64,000 bases of DNA from Stygiolobus caldivivus (GTDB lineage: Archaea; Thermoproteota; Thermoprotei_A; Sulfolobales; Sulfolobaceae). Below are positions 60,955-64,000 of the stretch, piece after piece; the first letter of the stretch is position 1; every line of letters starts with the position of its first letter. Location of the stretch: the NCBI RefSeq assembly GCF_019704315.1, contig NZ_AP024597.1, forward strand, positions 1 to 64,000, given 5' to 3'. The translations under genes and the position numbers were made by a program. A model generated the notes under the pieces. It had not been told where the DNA came from. It made no database searches and saw nothing but the letters and a program-made list of their open reading frames with translations.

Positions 60955-63453
60955 ATGAGTAGATTTGTTATTATTACTAGACGAGATATTATAATTGCCC
61001 TAATAATGTATCTTGTATCATTAGCACCTATTTATGTATTTCTATTTAGCAATGGATATTTAAACTTTTATAATTACAACCTACCCTTATTCTCCGGAAA
61101 AGAGGTAGAATATTTACTAACTGCATCGGTTTATAACCCAGAAACTGGATTAGCTGTAAACGATGGAATCTTATATTTGTACTTGACAGTATTTACAGCG
61201 TTAGGTATTTATAATATTATCATACTGGATAAAATATTTCTCTTAGTTACTTTCAGCGTAACATTTTTATTATTATGGGCAATGATAAACAAGGCAATAG
61301 AAATTTTTGGAATTACAAAGTATAAAAATCTATTAAGAATAATTGGCGTCCTATTCTTCATACTTAATCCAGTTTACCTTGAGTATATTACATACAATTT
61401 TTTCAATTCTATTTGGGGAGTAATTGTATTCTCTTACGCTGTACTAAAATTTTTGGATATTGTAATTAATAACAAAAGTGTAAACAAATATGATATAATG
61501 AAGTCCGGAGTAGCACTAGGTTTTGGAGGGCTGATGGACCCAAGAATTTATGTCTGGGGACTATACATCATGGTCTTAATCTTCATAATCTCTATAACTA
61601 TAAAACGTGGCGTGATATTAAAATCAATAAAATACCTTTCCCTAAGTTACATTTTATCGTTACCCATACTAATTTATGTTTACTATATATTTATTTACAC
61701 TTCACTTATAACACAACCCAGTTTAAGTAAGGCTGTATCTGTACAAGCTTATAGACCTGATACGTATTCATATATTGCAACGTGGTCTGGAAATTCTCAT
61801 ATCTTTAACGTTTTTGCGTTCATAAATACCGGGTGGACTTCAATAGTTTATGCACCGCCTTCGATCCTTCTATATCCTAGGCATGATTGGTGGTTTTTAC
61901 CCTATTTTGGTGATCACTCGTTAATTTTACTACCACCAGATGTAATAACCTATATTTGGTTAGCGTCATTATACATTTTCATAACAGTAGCAACATTAGC
62001 GTTATTCGATAAAAAGAGGTTACCTATCTCGGCGTTACTATTCACCCCTATGTTTATCATACTCTCAATATCCGCGGGGACGAATGTACCTATAAAGACT
62101 TTTGTGTACCTATTCGAGATCGACCCCTCAAAACTACCTATTATTGGAGGAATATTTGGCACCACTTTTGCTATTCCATATGATGCAGAAATAATGACTT
62201 TACCTTTAGCAAGTTACCTTTCCATACTAGGAGTTAATTATATCCTAGAGAAGGTTAATAAAGAGATAACTAAGAAAACCCTAGTGTTGGTAATAATTGT
62301 ACTAGCAGTATTTGCCAGTTGGCAGTACTTTAATGGTACACTATATCCTTCACAAGTGACTGGCTCATTCCCTGGTAATAGTATATCCCTAGAAGGATAT
62401 TATTATCCCTTAAACCCCCCACCACAATGGGTTCATGTGATGAATACCTTATCTACTTCTACTGCAGGCGTAGTTTACGTCGGAGAAATAGGATTTAGTG
62501 AGAAATGGGCCCATTACCAATTCATTTCCCTTTCTCCCCCTCTAATGCCTGGGTATGTCACAATTTCTCCTCCTCAAACTAATTACGTCAACCAGGCTCC
62601 TTTAGCTTACGATATAGCCGGTGTAAAATACCTCTTTATTGATGACACTTCCTATATTCCAATAAGTAACTCTTTTATTTACTCTTACCTTAACGACTCA
62701 GGGTTAAAAGTAATTTACGCAAAAGGTGACGTATATCTACTAGAACAACCAAACTCCTCAGTTTTTAGAGAGGCTAAAATGGGAATTTATTTCGACTGTA
62801 AGACCGAGACTGTATTATTTAAAGCAGAATGGTTACTTTATCCATTACTCAACTACACTCCCGCGATTATAAGCCCAGTAAAGACTTCAAATACTATAAC
62901 AATGGTACTTAATCCATCCACTGTGAGCGAGGACTATATGTCATTGTATAACGGGACTAGAAATGTTACTATCCTCTCGGGTAATTACATAATTGATGAC
63001 GAAGGAAATATAACTCACCTAGCTGTAATTTCTAAGGAGAACGTAACCGTAAAGCCTTGGACTATGATAATTCCGGAGAATGTAAGCCTTACAGAATTAG
63101 TGTCCATTCCGATCAATTTCAGCTTTAACCAATTAATGGCAGAGTTTACAGCATATAGCAACTCCGGGTATCTAGTAGAAACTTCCTTACCGCTACCTTA
63201 TGGCGGGATAGAGGTGAGCAACGGAAAAGCGTTAGGAGTTAACGGCTTCGGTCAGTATATATTTTCCTCCAGCGGTATATTAACAATTTCTATAAAGTTA
63301 GGCTTCGTAACTAACGTATTAATGACTGCAGTAGATATCTTCTTTTACGCCCTGTTTATCTACTTCATACTATATAAGAATGTCCTTAGCAAAGGAATAG
63401 AGGTACTTAGGAATGATGTCATTAGGATTAGTGGACTCAAGGGCAATAAGTAA
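60955..63453 (+). CDS. Large multi-pass membrane protein (GT-C/YfhO-like)
   Basis: 832 residues. About 10-12 hydrophobic segments in residues 10-450 (IIALIMYLVSLAPIYVFLF, LLRIIGVLFFILNPVYLEY, IYVWGLYIMVLIFIISI, TLVLVIIVLAVFASWQYF), then a ~330-residue domain with many Tyr, Asn and Thr, and one final helix near residue 800-825 (VDIFFYALFIYFILY). This layout fits GT-C-type glycosyltransferases or YfhO-like glycan proteins, acting at the outer face with a lipid-linked sugar. No catalytic motif is clear. It overlaps the next gene by 41 bases. Confidence 0.75.
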   Translation: MSRFVIITRRDIIIALIMYLVSLAPIYVFLFSNGYLNFYNYNLPLFSGKEVEYLLTASVYNPETGLAVNDGILYLYLTVFTALGIYNIIILDKIFLLVTFSVTFLLLWAMINKAIEIFGITKYKNLLRIIGVLFFILNPVYLEYITYNFFNSIWGVIVFSYAVLKFLDIVINNKSVNKYDIMKSGVALGFGGLMDPRIYVWGLYIMVLIFIISITIKRGVILKSIKYLSLSYILSLPILIYVYYIFIYTSLITQPSLSKAVSVQAYRPDTYSYIATWSGNSHIFNVFAFINTGWTSIVYAPPSILLYPRHDWWFLPYFGDHSLILLPPDVITYIWLASLYIFITVATLALFDKKRLPISALLFTPMFIILSISAGTNVPIKTFVYLFEIDPSKLPIIGGIFGTTFAIPYDAEIMTLPLASYLSILGVNYILEKVNKEITKKTLVLVIIVLAVFASWQYFNGTLYPSQVTGSFPGNSISLEGYYYPLNPPPQWVHVMNTLSTSTAGVVYVGEIGFSEKWAHYQFISLSPPLMPGYVTISPPQTNYVNQAPLAYDIAGVKYLFIDDTSYIPISNSFIYSYLNDSGLKVIYAKGDVYLLEQPNSSVFREAKMGIYFDCKTETVLFKAEWLLYPLLNYTPAIISPVKTSNTITMVLNPSTVSEDYMSLYNGTRNVTILSGNYIIDDEGNITHLAVISKENVTVKPWTMIIPENVSLTELVSIPINFSFNQLMAEFTAYSNSGYLVETSLPLPYGGIEVSNGKALGVNGFGQYIFSSSGILTISIKLGFVTNVLMTAVDIFFYALFIYFILYKNVLSKGIEVLRNDVIRISGLKGNK

Positions 63454-64000
63454 CCTTAATGGCGGTACAGAAAGGCATGTAAGGGAAATAATTAAGAGGC
63501 TTTCGTTGAGATATAAACTTTACTATTTACCCACACCCCACTCATTTTTGGGTATTTCCGAAGATCAGTTGAAGGAAGTAAAAAAGTACGCAAAAGTCCC
63601 AGCGTTTTTTGAAAGTCTTTTAGATAAAAAGCCTACTTTTTCCCTAGTTAGAGAACTTCTAACTTTTTCGCCTCTAGCTAAAGAACTCCTAGAAGGTTAT
63701 AAGAAGGAAATTGATGAGTTAGACTTCGCTTACACCTCACATAATTACAGAATACAACTTATGTCTTCGATCCTAATCTCACGACTTGGAAGGAATTATG
63801 GCATGTTATTAATGACTGACCCTCATAATTCTTTGCTTGAAAAAGAATCGTTCTTGCGTTGTGTAAATGTTTGGAACAAAATATGGTTTAACAAAAAGAG
63901 TGCAATAGAGTTTTGCAGTATCCAGAGACTCCAAAACATAGTCTTTTTAACAAAGGCCCTAAGGAGAAAACCTTCTTTTATAGCAGTAATGAATTATGGC
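63413..64000 (+). CDS. GT4-like glycosyltransferase, N-terminus only (window end)
   Basis: Open from ATG 63413 (another ATG at 63416) to the window end, 196 codons. MSLGLVDSRAISNLNGGTER is the acceptor-binding N-terminus (N-G-G) of a GT-B glycosyltransferase, followed by HVREIIKRLS and, later, FAYTSHNYRIQLMSSILIS. The 41-base overlap with the upstream membrane protein indicates coupled expression. The catalytic domain lies outside the window. Confidence 0.8.
   Translation, partial: MMSLGLVDSRAISNLNGGTERHVREIIKRLSLRYKLYYLPTPHSFLGISEDQLKEVKKYAKVPAFFESLLDKKPTFSLVRELLTFSPLAKELLEGYKKEIDELDFAYTSHNYRIQLMSSILISRLGRNYGMLLMTDPHNSLLEKESFLRCVNVWNKIWFNKKSAIEFCSIQRLQNIVFLTKALRRKPSFIAVMNYG

Overview
The window looks like a stretch of a Sulfolobales (Sulfolobaceae) chromosome. 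The evidence is a seven-gene Cmr operon that includes the Sulfolobales-specific subunit Cmr7, DUF973 membrane proteins, a PaREP1 protein, TATA boxes placed about 25-29 bases upstream of nearly leaderless genes, and relics of insertion sequences of the ISH3, IS1, IS200/IS605 and ISC1217-like types. I cannot fix the genus or species. I saw no rRNA, tRNA or CRISPR array.

Bases 1-29,000 are a gene-sparse accessory island. It has two paralogous Hanks-type Ser/Thr kinases with N-terminal TPR helices (970-2769 + and 24379-26166 -). Housekeeping genes (peroxiredoxin, class-III aminotransferase, GNAT) sit among toxin-antitoxin-like genes (HEPN, HEPN/MNT, nucleotidyltransferase, PaREP1), an Mrr-like nuclease fused to a large unknown domain, AAA ATPases and several unknown proteins. 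Long intergenic spaces carry degenerate short repeats: a ~105-bp element with terminal inverted repeats (family A), a ~165-bp family (B) in which A is nested at least twice, and a ~45-bp motif (C). Many genes are broken by in-frame stops or frameshifts.

Bases 26,900-38,300 are a defence block. An SMC/RecF-like ATPase overlaps a small unknown partner gene. Next comes a complete type III-B effector operon, read leftwards as cmr7-cmr4-cmr5-cmr1-cmr6-cmr2(cas10)-cmr3. No repeats, cas6 or adaptation genes are present, so it must use crRNAs made elsewhere.

Bases 39,000-41,200 hold a broken ATPase with a palindrome at its promoter and a broken DUF973 gene. Bases 42,000-45,100 carry two glycosyltransferases. 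Bases 46,390-48,680 hold the most unusual locus: two unknown small genes, a 47-residue peptide with seven cysteines, a small membrane protein and an ABC ATPase/permease pair. This resembles a peptide-export cluster.

Bases 48,800-53,400 contain an IS relic, an intact and a broken VapBC pair, an IS200/IS605 right-end relic, and a SocA/Panacea-like gene coupled to a HEPN-like gene that seems to start on CTG. Bases 54,300-64,000 are mainly a glycan-assembly region: DUF973 protein, broken FkbM methyltransferase, GT2 and GT4 glycosyltransferases, a NodU/CmcH-type carbamoyltransferase, and a large multi-pass membrane protein overlapping a further GT4 gene cut by the window end.
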